Source of the DNA: Alistipes sp.
GTDB taxonomy: Bacteria > Bacteroidota > Bacteroidia > Bacteroidales > Rikenellaceae
Assembly: GCA_017559685.1 (NCBI GenBank)
Contig: JAFYQY010000059.1
Span: forward strand, 1 to 17,054
Reading direction: 5' to 3'
Length of the DNA: 17,054 nt
In this document: positions 8,237 through 15,731 of the stretch, one piece after another
How positions within the stretch are numbered: the stretch's first letter is position 1
Layout: each line of letters opens with the position of its first letter
The notes under the pieces: model-generated
The model's input: only the letters and a program-made list of their open reading frames with translations
Databases searched by the model: none
What the model was told of the DNA's origin: nothing
Position numbers and translations under genes: made by a program

Positions 8237-8302
8237 AAATGAAGAATGAAAAATTAGAGGTGAAGAATATCTCACTTTGCATTTTCAACTTTTAATTGTT
8301 TT
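8237..8302. repeat. A-rich intergenic repeat between sppA and the Mrp gene
   Basis: The gap contains near-tandem units of the type aatgaagaatgaaaaatta and a second gaagaat block. I recall similar short A-rich units between genes in Bacteroidota. There is no terminator hairpin, so read-through from sppA into the next gene is plausible. Confidence 0.4.
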
Positions 8303-9373
8303 ATGAGGTCACGAATAAAAGAGTTATTAACGGGTGTTTTTCATCCCGAATTAGAGCAGGATATCGTTACTGCTGGCATCTTCGAGGGAGCCGAGATCGA
8401 GGGCGATAAGATCGTCGTAGGTCTTATCTTCCGCAAGGCTCGAGATCCGTTTGCAATGAAGATTAAGAGTAGGGTAGAGCAGACTATCACTGCAGTCTAC
8501 CCCGACTATAAGGTATCTGTTATTGTAAAAGAGGGTGAAAAGAGTGCCGAGCGAGCTGCTAAGAATGCCGCTATCGAGGAGATGCACCAACACTCGACCA
8601 TATCAAATATAAAACACATCGTAGCAGTAGCTTCAGGCAAGGGTGGAGTAGGCAAGTCTACTGTAACCTCAAACCTCGCCGCTGCACTCATAAAAGAGGG
8701 TTATAAGGTTGGTATTCTCGATGCTGATATCTACGGCCCATCGCAGTCGAAAATGTTTGGTTGCGAGGAGTATTTACCCGATGCAAAACAGGTAGATGGC
8801 AGAGACTATATAGTACCAGCCGAGGTTGGGGGAGTGAAGCTTATTTCTATCGCTATGTTTATCCGTCCTACCGACCCACTTTTGTGGCGTGGAACGATGG
8901 CTAACAGCGCTTTACGCCAACTTATACACCAAACTGAGTGGGGTTATTTAGATTTTTTATTAATTGATCTTCCCCCAGGTACAGGCGACATCCATTTGTC
9001 AATAATTAACGAATTGCGCATTGGCGGAGCAATCATAGTCTCTACCCCACAGCAAGTCGCTGTGGCTGACGTAGTTCGAGGCGTCGAGATGTTCCGAAAT
9101 CCGAATGTAAACATCCCTATTTTGGGAGTTGTAGAGAATATGGCGTGGTTTACACCGGCCGAGTTGCCGAACAATCGCTACTACATCTTCGGCAAGGGTG
9201 GTGCAGCGAAGTATGCAGAGGAGGTTGGTGTAGAATTATTAGGCGAAGTACCTATAATTCAAGGCATTATGGAGTCGGGCGACAGTGGAAACCCTGCTAC
9301 AAACACTATTTCGGAGGTTGAGGATATCTATCGACAAATAGCTCGAAAGGTTGTTGATAAGATGGAAAAATAG
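8303..9373 (+). CDS. Mrp/NBP35-type iron-sulfur cluster carrier ATPase
   Basis: A 356-residue cytosolic protein of the Mrp/ApbC family, which carries and transfers Fe-S clusters to apoproteins. An N-terminal MIP18/DUF59 domain (about residues 1-90) precedes the MinD-like ATPase domain. The deviant Walker A is GKGGVGKST at residues 112-120, followed by DADIYGPSQ (switch I) and LLIDLPPGTGD (switch II/Walker B). Where many homologues carry CxxC after VxENM, this protein has FTPAELPNN and no cysteine pair, so cluster binding by the canonical dimer-bridging site is doubtful. I recall the same substitution in other Bacteroidota. The last codons contain a DnaA-box-like nonamer (9352-9360). Confidence 0.93.
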   Translation: MRSRIKELLTGVFHPELEQDIVTAGIFEGAEIEGDKIVVGLIFRKARDPFAMKIKSRVEQTITAVYPDYKVSVIVKEGEKSAERAAKNAAIEEMHQHSTISNIKHIVAVASGKGGVGKSTVTSNLAAALIKEGYKVGILDADIYGPSQSKMFGCEEYLPDAKQVDGRDYIVPAEVGGVKLISIAMFIRPTDPLLWRGTMANSALRQLIHQTEWGYLDFLLIDLPPGTGDIHLSIINELRIGGAIIVSTPQQVAVADVVRGVEMFRNPNVNIPILGVVENMAWFTPAELPNNRYYIFGKGGAAKYAEEVGVELLGEVPIIQGIMESGDSGNPATNTISEVEDIYRQIARKVVDKMEK

Positions 9374-9725
9374 TGTTGATAACGGGTGGAAAACTTTTAA
9401 TAAGTCGTAATAACTTTCGAGATATTGAAAGAAGCTCCAAATTATTAAAAATTGTTATCACTTTTATCAAATAAAAACAGATAGCAAATGTTGAAAATAA
9501 ATGGTGTTTATATGTTGAAACCACTTATAAACATTTGTTGAAAAAGGGTAGTCTAAACTATCATTATCAGGCGGTTAGCACTACCCTTTCTAAAATTTTT
9601 AAAAAACTTCGGTTAGCAACTTTTTCTCAAAAAAATTTATCAACACTTTCAACAGCTATTATTGTTATTGTTTCTATTTTTATATTTATTAAATCTATTA
9701 AAATTTAATTAAAAAACAATATAAA
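9352..9725. other. Candidate replication origin (oriC-like): DnaA-box array plus AT-rich unwinding region
   Basis: The 435-bp gap between the Mrp gene and ybeY (9374-9808) has no supportable ORF but is strongly patterned. TGTTGATAA (reverse of TTATCAACA, one mismatch from E. coli TTATCCACA) occurs at 9352-9360 and 9374-9382. Related TGTTGAAAA/C nonamers lie at 9489, 9513 and 9536, spaced 24 and 23 bp. TTATCAACA at 9637-9645 and CTTTCAACA at 9646-9654 lie in the opposite orientation. An inverted pair of TTATAAACA-like sites lies at 9505 and 9525. A stretch of about 70 bp (9655-9725) follows with only about one base in nine G or C, suitable as a DNA unwinding element. Adjacency to mnmG and to parS palindromes fits an origin region. 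The assignment is inference. Confidence 0.55.
9543..9589. repeat. Perfect 10-bp inverted repeat inside the candidate origin
   Basis: aaagggtagt (9543-9552) and actacccttt (9580-9589) are perfect reverse complements separated by 27 bases, followed by an A/T-rich run. It could act as a weak terminator for the Mrp gene transcript or as a structural element of the origin. The 9-mer cggttagca inside the spacer recurs at 9610-9618. Confidence 0.6.
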
Positions 9726-9796
9726 CTGTTGGCAAGTGGGGTGGACATCGATAAAGGGGAAAACTCTTCCGATTTTCTCATTGAAACAGATTTTAC

Positions 9797-9804
9797 TATC
9801 TTTG
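9797..9804 (+). promoter_or_regulatory. Bacteroidota -7 box for ybeY, placing the transcript start at or near the ATG
   Basis: TATCTTTG ends only four bases before the ybeY ATG. A TTTT 20 bases upstream is a possible degenerate -33. Initiation the usual few bases downstream of the -7 box would give a leaderless or almost leaderless mRNA for the ybeY-mnmG operon. Confidence 0.6.
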
Positions 9805-9808
9805 CGCT

Positions 9809-10267
9809 ATGGATATTCAATTCTATACTGACGACTGCAACTATCGTTTGCCTAAAAAAAGGCTTATTCGCCGTTGGTTGCGTGAGGTGGCACTCCAGGA
9901 GGGAGAGTATAAAATAGAGGAAATTTCGTACGTTTTCTGCTCAGCAGAGCGCCATCGTGCTATGAACATCGAGTTCCTCGGTCACGACTACTTCACCGAT
10001 ATCATAACTTTCGACGATAGCAACCTCAAAGAGGGCTATATCGCAGGCGATATATTTATAGATGTAGAGACTGTAGCCGACAATGCTCGTCTCTATGGAG
10101 CAACTGCACGCCAGGAGATGATGCGTGTGATCGTGCACGGTGTACTCCACCTCTGCGGTCAGAAGGATAAGACTCCTCGTGCGGAAAAGCAGATGCACAA
10201 GAAGGAGGATAAGTATCTTGCTCTCTGGGAAGAGATGCAGACGTCGGAATGTAAAGCGCAGAATTAG
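9809..10267 (+). CDS. ybeY: Endoribonuclease YbeY (16S rRNA maturation factor)
   Basis: A 152-residue YbeY/UPF0054 protein, a metal-dependent RNase involved in 16S rRNA 3'-end maturation and ribosome quality control. The core motifs are DIITFDD (near residues 65-71), GDIFIDVETV, and the metal-binding helix HGVLHLCGQKD. The first two ligands are His110 and His114. The third position, normally His in the HGxLHLxGYDH motif, is Asp120 here. The start is chosen for family fit and the promoter four bases upstream. mnmG starts eight bases after the stop, so the two form an operon. Confidence 0.93.
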   Translation: MDIQFYTDDCNYRLPKKRLIRRWLREVALQEGEYKIEEISYVFCSAERHRAMNIEFLGHDYFTDIITFDDSNLKEGYIAGDIFIDVETVADNARLYGATARQEMMRVIVHGVLHLCGQKDKTPRAEKQMHKKEDKYLALWEEMQTSECKAQN

Positions 10268-10275
10268 AGAAGGTT

Positions 10276-12159
10276 ATGGTGCAAAGCTACGATGTTATAG
10301 TTATAGGTGCGGGACACGCAGGATGCGAGGCGGCTTCGGCTGCAGCTCGCAGAGGATGTCGTACGCTCCTCGTAACGATGGATATGACCAAGTTTGCCGC
10401 TATGTCGTGCAACCCCGCTATTGGAGGTGTTGCAAAGGGACAAATTGTGCGTGAAATCGACGCTCTCGGTGGCGAAACGGGTATTGTTACCGATCTCTCG
10501 ACTATTCAATTCCGTATGCTCAATCGCTCGAAAGGAGCCGCTATGTGGAGCCCTCGAGCGCAGTGCGACAAGGCGCAGTTCTCGGCCGAGTGGAGATACC
10601 GCCTGGAAAACAGAGAAAACCTATTTATTTGGCAAGATTCGGTTACGGATATACTCTTTACCCACAAAGGCGAAAAACCGTGCGTAAAGGGCATAAAAAC
10701 GCAAATGGGGGTAGAGTTCGAGACTAAGACAATAGTTCTTACTGCTGGAACATTCCTCTCGGGTTTGATGCACTGCGGTCGCAACAATGCCGGAGGTGGT
10801 CGTGCGGGCGATGCTGCATCGTATGGAGTAACCGAAAGCCTTGTAAATCAAGGAGTTGAGGTTGGAAGAATGAAAACAGGAACTCCTGCACGATTGGATG
10901 CTCGTACTATCGACTTCTCTATTTTGGATGAACAACCTGGCGATGAAAACCCCTCGAAGTTTTCGTTTTCCGACGAGACTGAGCCTGTTCGTGAGCAGCT
11001 GCCTTGCTACTTGGTTTATACCTCGCAGGAGGTGCACGACACACTTCGTACGGGCTTCGAAGATTCTCCACTTTTCAATGGTACAATCAAGGGTATAGGC
11101 CCTCGCTACTGTCCAAGCATTGAGGATAAATTGCGCACCTTTGCCGATAAAGAGCAGCATCAGCTCTTCCTCGAGCCTGAGGGACGCACCACAAACGAAT
11201 ACTACCTGAATGGCTTCTCGTCATCGCTTCCTTACGAGGTGCAACTATCTGCCCTTCACCAGATTAGGGGTTTAGAGAATGTGCACGCCTACCGTACGGG
11301 CTACGCTATCGAGTATGATTACTTCCCGCCTACACAGTTGAAGCACTCGTTGGAGAGCAAACTTATTGATAATCTGTATTTTGCGGGTCAGGTCAATGGT
11401 ACTACAGGCTATGAGGAGGCTGCGGCGCAGGGTTTATTGGCAGGTATCAATGCCTCATTGCGTGTCGAGGGTGCCGAGCCTATCGTTTTGCAACGAGACG
11501 AGGCTTATATTGGAGTGTTGATTGACGACCTTGTGATGAAGGGAGTCGATGAGCCATACCGAATGTTTACCTCTCGAGCTGAGTATCGAATTTTGTTGAG
11601 ACAGGACAATGCCGATCGTCGACTTACTCCTCTTGGTTATAAATTAGGTTTGATTTCTGAAAAAAGATACGAAAAATATAACGAAAAAATTTCACGTGTA
11701 GATTCGCTTATTTCGTACTGTCGCACACAGAGTGCGAAAATATGCGAAATTCAAAACTATTTAATTTCGCTCGGTTTACCCGAACTTTCGCACGGAAAAA
11801 AGATTTTCGACCTCGCTTTGCGCAACGATTTGACTCTTGCAGGTTTGGTTGGTGCTCTTCCGAAGCTCGCAAAATTTGTTCGTGAAAACGGAATTACCGC
11901 AGCCGATATTGAGGAGGCGGAGATAGAAATTAAGTATTCGGGATATATCGAGCGTGAACGTCAGGTAGCAGAAAAACTTCATCGTTTGGAGAATATTACC
12001 ATTCCTGAAGGTTTCGATTATTCGTCAATGCAGTCGCTGACTATCGAAGCTCGCCAAAAACTCAATCGTATTCGACCTACAACAATCGGTCAGGCATCAC
12101 GAATACCTGGTGTCTCTCCTGCCGATGTAAATGTATTGTTGGTTAATTTTGGAAGATAA
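10276..12159 (+). CDS. mnmG: tRNA uridine-5-carboxymethylaminomethyl modification enzyme MnmG (GidA)
   Basis: A 627-residue FAD protein that works with MnmE to place the carboxymethylaminomethyl group on wobble uridine 34 of certain tRNAs. The N-terminal FAD-binding motif GAGHAGCEAA (residues 11-20) is intact. Other family segments are MSCNPAIGGVAKGQIVREIDALGG, FLSGLMHCGRNNAGGGRAGD, KTGTPARLD, FAGQVNGTTGYEEAAAQG and, near the C-terminus, YSGYIERE. The length is normal. It is the second gene after ybeY. A parS-type palindrome begins at the base after its TAA. In many bacteria mnmG lies beside oriC, which fits the AT-rich region 5' of this operon. Confidence 0.97.
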   Translation: MVQSYDVIVIGAGHAGCEAASAAARRGCRTLLVTMDMTKFAAMSCNPAIGGVAKGQIVREIDALGGETGIVTDLSTIQFRMLNRSKGAAMWSPRAQCDKAQFSAEWRYRLENRENLFIWQDSVTDILFTHKGEKPCVKGIKTQMGVEFETKTIVLTAGTFLSGLMHCGRNNAGGGRAGDAASYGVTESLVNQGVEVGRMKTGTPARLDARTIDFSILDEQPGDENPSKFSFSDETEPVREQLPCYLVYTSQEVHDTLRTGFEDSPLFNGTIKGIGPRYCPSIEDKLRTFADKEQHQLFLEPEGRTTNEYYLNGFSSSLPYEVQLSALHQIRGLENVHAYRTGYAIEYDYFPPTQLKHSLESKLIDNLYFAGQVNGTTGYEEAAAQGLLAGINASLRVEGAEPIVLQRDEAYIGVLIDDLVMKGVDEPYRMFTSRAEYRILLRQDNADRRLTPLGYKLGLISEKRYEKYNEKISRVDSLISYCRTQSAKICEIQNYLISLGLPELSHGKKIFDLALRNDLTLAGLVGALPKLAKFVRENGITAADIEEAEIEIKYSGYIERERQVAEKLHRLENITIPEGFDYSSMQSLTIEARQKLNRIRPTTIGQASRIPGVSPADVNVLLVNFGR

Positions 12160-12175
12160 TGTTCCACGTGGAACA
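12160..12175. promoter_or_regulatory. parS-type centromere site 1
   Basis: TGTTCCACGTGGAACA, a perfect 16-bp palindrome of the universal bacterial parS class (consensus TGTTTCACGTGAAACA and close variants) bound by ParB. It begins directly after the mnmG stop codon. Its centre is 42 bp from that of the second copy. parA and parB are not in the window, so function is inferred from sequence. Confidence 0.8.
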
Positions 12176-12194
12176 GGTTTGAATGAGATAAATA

Positions 12195-12231
12195 AAAGAG
12201 ATGTTCCACGTGGAACATCTCTTTGTTTTTG
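12195..12231. promoter_or_regulatory. parS-type site 2 embedded in a 30-bp perfect palindrome, also a terminator
   Basis: The identical 16-mer lies at 12202-12217. It is extended by seven matching bases on each side (aaagaga / tctcttt), making 12195-12224 a perfect 30-bp palindrome. On the plus strand a gttttt tail follows, so the RNA could form a stem that terminates ybeY-mnmG transcription before the convergent ilvE. The same bases thus seem to serve ParB binding and transcript termination; the dual role is inference. Confidence 0.75.
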
Positions 12232-12244
12232 TCTGTAGGATAGA

Positions 12245-13252
12245 TTATTTAACCTCTACACACCAGTTGTGAATGTCGGGAACTCGACCGTATTGTATAT
12301 CTTGTAACGACTTATAAAGGTTTAATAATACTGGGCCTACCTCGTCTCCGTAGTGAATTTTCTCGCCTGATTCTGGATCGAAAACATTACCGAGTGGGGT
12401 TATGATAGCACCCGTTCCGCAAGCTCCGCACTCCTCAAAAGATGATAATTCAGCTACGTCTACAGGTCTATGTTCTACCGTAAAACCTTTATCTTCAGCA
12501 AGTTGCATCAATGAATCGTTAGTTATCGATGGTAGAATCGATGGCGATTTAGGAGTGATATAGTGCTTGCCTTTGATTGCAATAAAGTTGGCTGCACCAC
12601 ACTCCTCGATATAACGGTGCTCGACAGATTCGGTGTAGAGAACTGCGCTATAACCCATCTCGTGAGCCTCCTCGTAAGAGAGCATACTTGATGCGTAGTT
12701 TCCACCTACCTTAACATCGCCTGTGCCGAGTGGGGCAGAACGATCTTGATTGCGGTTGACAATAGCGTTAATAGGGCGAATACCATCCTTAAAGTATGGG
12801 CCTACAGGTGTTGTGAATACGCAAAAACCCGCTTCGCTCGATGGTCGTACTGTCAAACGAGGACGTGTTCCGAACAATATGGGGCGGATATAGAGTGCCG
12901 CCTGCGACTCGTAGGGTGGTAAAAACTCTAAATTTCGACGTACTACATCCACACAAGCTTCCACGAACTCGTCGGCCGAAACCATCGGTAAACAGAGTTT
13001 GCGTGCGCCTGCAGCCATTCTCGCAGCGTGTGCGTAAGGGCGAAAAATTCGCACCTTACCATCTACGCCACGAAAAGCTTTGATACCCTCAAATGCCTGT
13101 AAACCGTAGTTTAGACAGGCTGAACACATATGTACGGGGATATATTCGCTGGTCGAATACTCAGCTTCACCCCACACACCATCCTTATAGTATCGGCGGA
13201 TATTTTCGCCGCCTGTGCTGTTGAACTCGAACTCTAATTCGTTCCAATTCAT
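12245..13252 (-). CDS. ilvE: Branched-chain amino acid aminotransferase
   Basis: A fold-type IV PLP aminotransferase that interconverts Leu, Ile and Val with their 2-oxo acids. From the ATG at 13252 (MNWNELEFEF) the protein is 335 residues; an in-frame TTG seven codons upstream is a weaker alternative. The family segments are LNYGLQAFEGIKAFR (48-61), the catalytic Lys181 in GTGDVKVGGNYASS, EECGAANFIAI (217-227) and GTGAIITPLG near the C-terminus. The size and GGNYA/EECGAANF motifs fit the longer BCAT subfamily with fungal and mammalian relatives rather than the short E. coli type. It converges on mnmG, with the parS/terminator palindrome between them. metG lies 145 bases upstream on the same strand. 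Confidence 0.92.
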   Translation of the reverse strand: MNWNELEFEFNSTGGENIRRYYKDGVWGEAEYSTSEYIPVHMCSACLNYGLQAFEGIKAFRGVDGKVRIFRPYAHAARMAAGARKLCLPMVSADEFVEACVDVVRRNLEFLPPYESQAALYIRPILFGTRPRLTVRPSSEAGFCVFTTPVGPYFKDGIRPINAIVNRNQDRSAPLGTGDVKVGGNYASSMLSYEEAHEMGYSAVLYTESVEHRYIEECGAANFIAIKGKHYITPKSPSILPSITNDSLMQLAEDKGFTVEHRPVDVAELSSFEECGACGTGAIITPLGNVFDPESGEKIHYGDEVGPVLLNLYKSLQDIQYGRVPDIHNWCVEVK

Positions 13253-13314
13253 CTCTAATTCCTTCAAATACAATAAATTACTTGCTTATTGTTAATACCG
13301 CTAAGCGGTCTTGA

Positions 13315-13370
13315 CATCCTTGCGGCTCGGCAGAGCGTACTTGCACACTCTGCTCTCGCACCGCTGCGTC
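13315..13370 (-). repeat. Extragenic palindromic repeat, copy A
   Basis: Read on the minus strand this segment shares gacgca, agagcagag, gtgc and gcaag in the same order with 15563-15614. Its core forms a 9-bp stem (gcagagtgt / acgctctgc, one G-T pair) with a 6-nt loop. A second small palindrome, accgct-a-agcggt, lies beside it at 13297-13309. It occupies the gap between metG and ilvE and may end the metG transcript. Confidence 0.6.
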
Positions 13371-13386
13371 TGTTCCTCGTGGAACA
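13371..13386. promoter_or_regulatory. Near-perfect parS-type site 3
   Basis: TGTTCCTCGTGGAACA differs from the two perfect sites by one base (A to T at position 7), which breaks the palindrome by one pair. It lies 12 bases beyond the metG stop codon, about 1.2 kb from the perfect pair. A single-mismatch parS can still bind ParB in well-studied systems; whether this one does is unknown. Confidence 0.55.
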
Positions 13387-13397
13387 TTCGCACGCTA

Positions 13398-15434
13398 CTA
13401 TCCAACCATTGCGCCGTTGTTGGTCTTCTCGTTTGGCTGAACGAGGCGCAAAGCACCTGTTGCATCCTCGGCCATAAGGATCATACCCTGCGAGGTTATG
13501 CCCTTAAAGTCACGTGGTGCGAGGTTTACAAGTACCAAAACCTGTTGACCAATCAACTCCTCAGGAGTGAAATGCTCGGCAATACCCGACACGATAGTAC
13601 GCTTGTCGATACCGGTGTCGATAGTCAATTTGAGCAACTTCTTAGTCTTTGGCAACTTCTCAGCCTCCAAAATGGTCGAAACACGGATATCCATCTTCTG
13701 GAAATCATCGAATGTGCACTCTGCCTTCTGTGGCTCAGCCTTAACCTCAGCAGCCATATTTTGCTTCTTAATCTCGGCAAGGCGATCGAGCTGCTTCTGA
13801 ATAACGTCGTCCTCAATCTTCTCAAAGAGAAGGGTAGGCTCGCCAATCTGGTGACCCTCAGCCAACAAATCCATAGCTCCGAGACGCTCCCAACCGAACT
13901 TCTCGCACGCCAACATATTCAAAATCTTGGCAGCCGAGAAAGGCATAAATGGCTCAATAGCGATAGCGATGTTTGCTGTAATCTGCAATGCGATATTGAG
14001 GATAGTCTTAACACGCTCAGCGTCGGTCTTAATCAACTTCCAAGGCTCCGAGTCGGCGAGGTACTTGTTACCGATACGAGCGAAGTTCATAGCGTCCTTC
14101 AACGCCTCACGGAAGCGGTAATTCTCGATATTTGCCTCCAATGAAGCCTTGATAGACGACAACTCTGCGATTGTATCTCGGTCATAATCAGTGAGTTCGC
14201 CACACGCAGGCACTACGCCGTCGTAGTACTTCTTGGTGAGCACCAATGCACGGTTTACGAAGTTACCGAGTACGGCTACGAGCTCGTTGTTGTTGCGTGC
14301 CTGGTAGTCCTTCCAGGTGAAGTCGTTATCCTTGGTCTCAGGTGCTGTAGCGCACAATGCGTAGCGCAAAACATCCTCCTTGCCAGGGAAGTCTACGAGG
14401 TACTCGTGCAACCAAACAGCCCAATTGCGTGAGGTCGAAATCTTGTCGCCCTCGAGGTTCAAGAACTCGTTGCTTGGCACATTCTCAGGCAAGATATAAC
14501 CACCGTGAGCCTTCAACATCGAAGGGAACACGATACAGTGGAATACGATATTATCCTTACCGATGAAGTGTACGAGCTTGGTGTCCTCGCTCTTCCAATA
14601 CTTCTCCCAATCTGGTGTAAGTTCCTTAGTAGCAGAAATATAGCCGATAGGAGCGTCGAACCAAACGTAGAGCACCTTGCCCTCAGCGCCCTCAACAGGT
14701 ACAGGAATACCCCAATCGAGGTCACGGCTTACGGCACGAGGTAACAAACCGCCGTCGAGCCAGCTCTTGCACTGACCATAAACGTTCGATTTCCACTCTT
14801 TGTGACCCTCGAGGATCCACTCACGGAGCATCTGCTCGTACTGATCGAGTGGCAAGTACCAGTGCTTTGTCTCACGCTTTACAGGGGTTGCACCCGAGAG
14901 CGTAGAATATGGGTTGATAAGCTCCTCTGGCGAGAGTGTCGAACCACACACCTCGCACTGGTCGCCGTATGCGCCCTCAGCGCTACATTTAGGGCAAGTA
15001 CCCTTGATATAGCGGTCTGCGAGGAACGATTTAGCCTCCTCATCGTAGAACTGCTCGGTAGTTTGCTCCACAAACTTACCCTCGTCGTAGAGCTTGCGGA
15101 AGAACGCCGAAGCGGTCTCTGCGTGGGTTTTAGACGAAGTACGTGAGTAGATGTCGAACGAAATGCCCAACTTCTCGAACGAATCCTTGATGATGGCGTG
15201 GTAACGATCTACCACCTGCTGTGGGGTGATACCCTCCTTCTTTGCCTTGATTGTGATAGGCACACCGTGCTCGTCGCTACCGCACACCGAAATCACATCA
15301 CGACCACGCAAACGGAGGTAGCGAGTGTAGATATCAGACGGTACATACACACCTGCGAGGTGTCCGATATGCACAGGACCATTGGCGTAAGGCAACGCCG
15401 AAGTTATGAGATATCTCTTAAATTCCTTTGACAT
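13398..15434 (-). CDS. metG: Methionyl-tRNA synthetase with C-terminal tRNA-binding domain
   Basis: A class-I synthetase that charges tRNA-Met, 678 residues. The ATP-binding HIGH motif is at residues 22-25, and the second signature is KISTS at 331-335 (canonical KMSKS). The zinc knuckle has four cysteines, Cys147, Cys150, Cys160 and Cys163 (CPKC...CEVCG). Residues about 572-678 form the EMAPII/Trbp111-like OB-fold domain ([20 protein letters not shown], then [11 protein letters not shown]) that dimerises and aids tRNA binding. All catalytic elements are intact. A TATCTTTG box lies 38 bases before the start. Confidence 0.97.
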   Translation of the reverse strand: MSKEFKRYLITSALPYANGPVHIGHLAGVYVPSDIYTRYLRLRGRDVISVCGSDEHGVPITIKAKKEGITPQQVVDRYHAIIKDSFEKLGISFDIYSRTSSKTHAETASAFFRKLYDEGKFVEQTTEQFYDEEAKSFLADRYIKGTCPKCSAEGAYGDQCEVCGSTLSPEELINPYSTLSGATPVKRETKHWYLPLDQYEQMLREWILEGHKEWKSNVYGQCKSWLDGGLLPRAVSRDLDWGIPVPVEGAEGKVLYVWFDAPIGYISATKELTPDWEKYWKSEDTKLVHFIGKDNIVFHCIVFPSMLKAHGGYILPENVPSNEFLNLEGDKISTSRNWAVWLHEYLVDFPGKEDVLRYALCATAPETKDNDFTWKDYQARNNNELVAVLGNFVNRALVLTKKYYDGVVPACGELTDYDRDTIAELSSIKASLEANIENYRFREALKDAMNFARIGNKYLADSEPWKLIKTDAERVKTILNIALQITANIAIAIEPFMPFSAAKILNMLACEKFGWERLGAMDLLAEGHQIGEPTLLFEKIEDDVIQKQLDRLAEIKKQNMAAEVKAEPQKAECTFDDFQKMDIRVSTILEAEKLPKTKKLLKLTIDTGIDKRTIVSGIAEHFTPEELIGQQVLVLVNLAPRDFKGITSQGMILMAEDATGALRLVQPNEKTNNGAMVG

Positions 15435-15472
15435 AAAACTTTGTTTTATCGATTACTTTCTTAACTAACCGA

Positions 15473-15480
15473 CAAAGATA
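15473..15480 (-). promoter_or_regulatory. Bacteroidota -7 box for metG
   Basis: On the minus strand this reads TATCTTTG, a full match to TAnnTTTG, 38 bases upstream of the metG ATG. No certain -33 element is visible in the T-rich sequence before it. Confidence 0.65.
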
Positions 15481-15489
15481 GAAAAACAA

Positions 15490-15660
15490 ACTGAAAACGG
15501 AAAGCGGAAAACGGAAAACTTGAAAAGTTTTTTGCTGAAAGCTTGGAGTGGAAAACGGAACCGACGCACGAAGCAAGAGCAGAGGGTGCTTGCACACTAT
15601 GTCTTGCAAGAAGGAGAAAAAGACTGCAAAGCAGGATTAAAGCGGAAAACTTTTTGGCTT
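15490..15660. repeat. Intergenic repeat cluster upstream of metG
   Basis: The 297 bases between metG and the nuclease gene hold no supportable ORF. The first part is made of degenerate ggaaaacggaa/agcggaaaac units (15494-15519, 15550-15561 and 15640-15650), followed by copy B of the extragenic palindrome. It marks the edge between conserved housekeeping genes and the accessory block. Confidence 0.55.
15563..15614 (+). repeat. Extragenic palindromic repeat, copy B
   Basis: Shares ordered blocks gacgca, agagcagag, gtgc and gcaag with the minus strand of 13315-13370. The core contains the near-palindrome ggtgcttgcacac. The two copies lie on either side of metG in inverted orientation. Confidence 0.55.
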
Positions 15661-15688
15661 TTAGCCATCGGCCGTTAGCCATTGGCTG
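15661..15688. repeat. Two tandem 14-bp units
   Basis: ttagccatcggccg is followed directly by ttagccattggctg, with 12 of 14 positions identical. I recall short gttagcc-type repeats between genes in related genomes. No coding function is seen. Confidence 0.55.
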
Positions 15689-15698
15689 TTTTTGACGA

Positions 15699-15723
15699 AA
15701 AAAGCGAGGTGTTTTGCCCCGCT
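15699..15723 (-). terminator. Rho-independent terminator of the nuclease operon
   Basis: On the minus strand agcgggg (15723-15717) pairs with cctcgct (15709-15703) with one G-U pair and a 7-nt loop, followed by a run of six T. It starts nine bases after the nuclease stop. Stem and loop closely match the terminator at 344-369, so the two are related copies. Confidence 0.8.
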
Positions 15724-15731
15724 TTTGTGAG

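Noticed and set aside
9543..9589. Small structured RNA gene in the AT-rich gap
   Set aside because: Only one inverted repeat supports it. There is no convincing promoter box and no recognisable RNA family; the DnaA-box pattern explains the region better.
9729..9917. Small plus-strand frame running over the ybeY start in another frame
   Set aside because: It overlaps the ybeY promoter and the first 36 codons of ybeY and has no independent start signal.
13253..13273. TTG start seven codons upstream of ilvE
   Set aside because: The ATG at 13252 gives the normal family N-terminus; nothing favours the TTG.
13311..14144. Long open frame (277 codons) on the plus strand antisense to metG
   Set aside because: It lies opposite the conserved C-terminal half of metG, has no promoter-like start and no recognisable protein features. 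Long antisense frames are expected from this codon usage.
15490..15690. CRISPR-like array in the repeated units upstream of metG
   Set aside because: The units are short, degenerate and unequally spaced, without unique spacers of constant length, and no cas gene is near.
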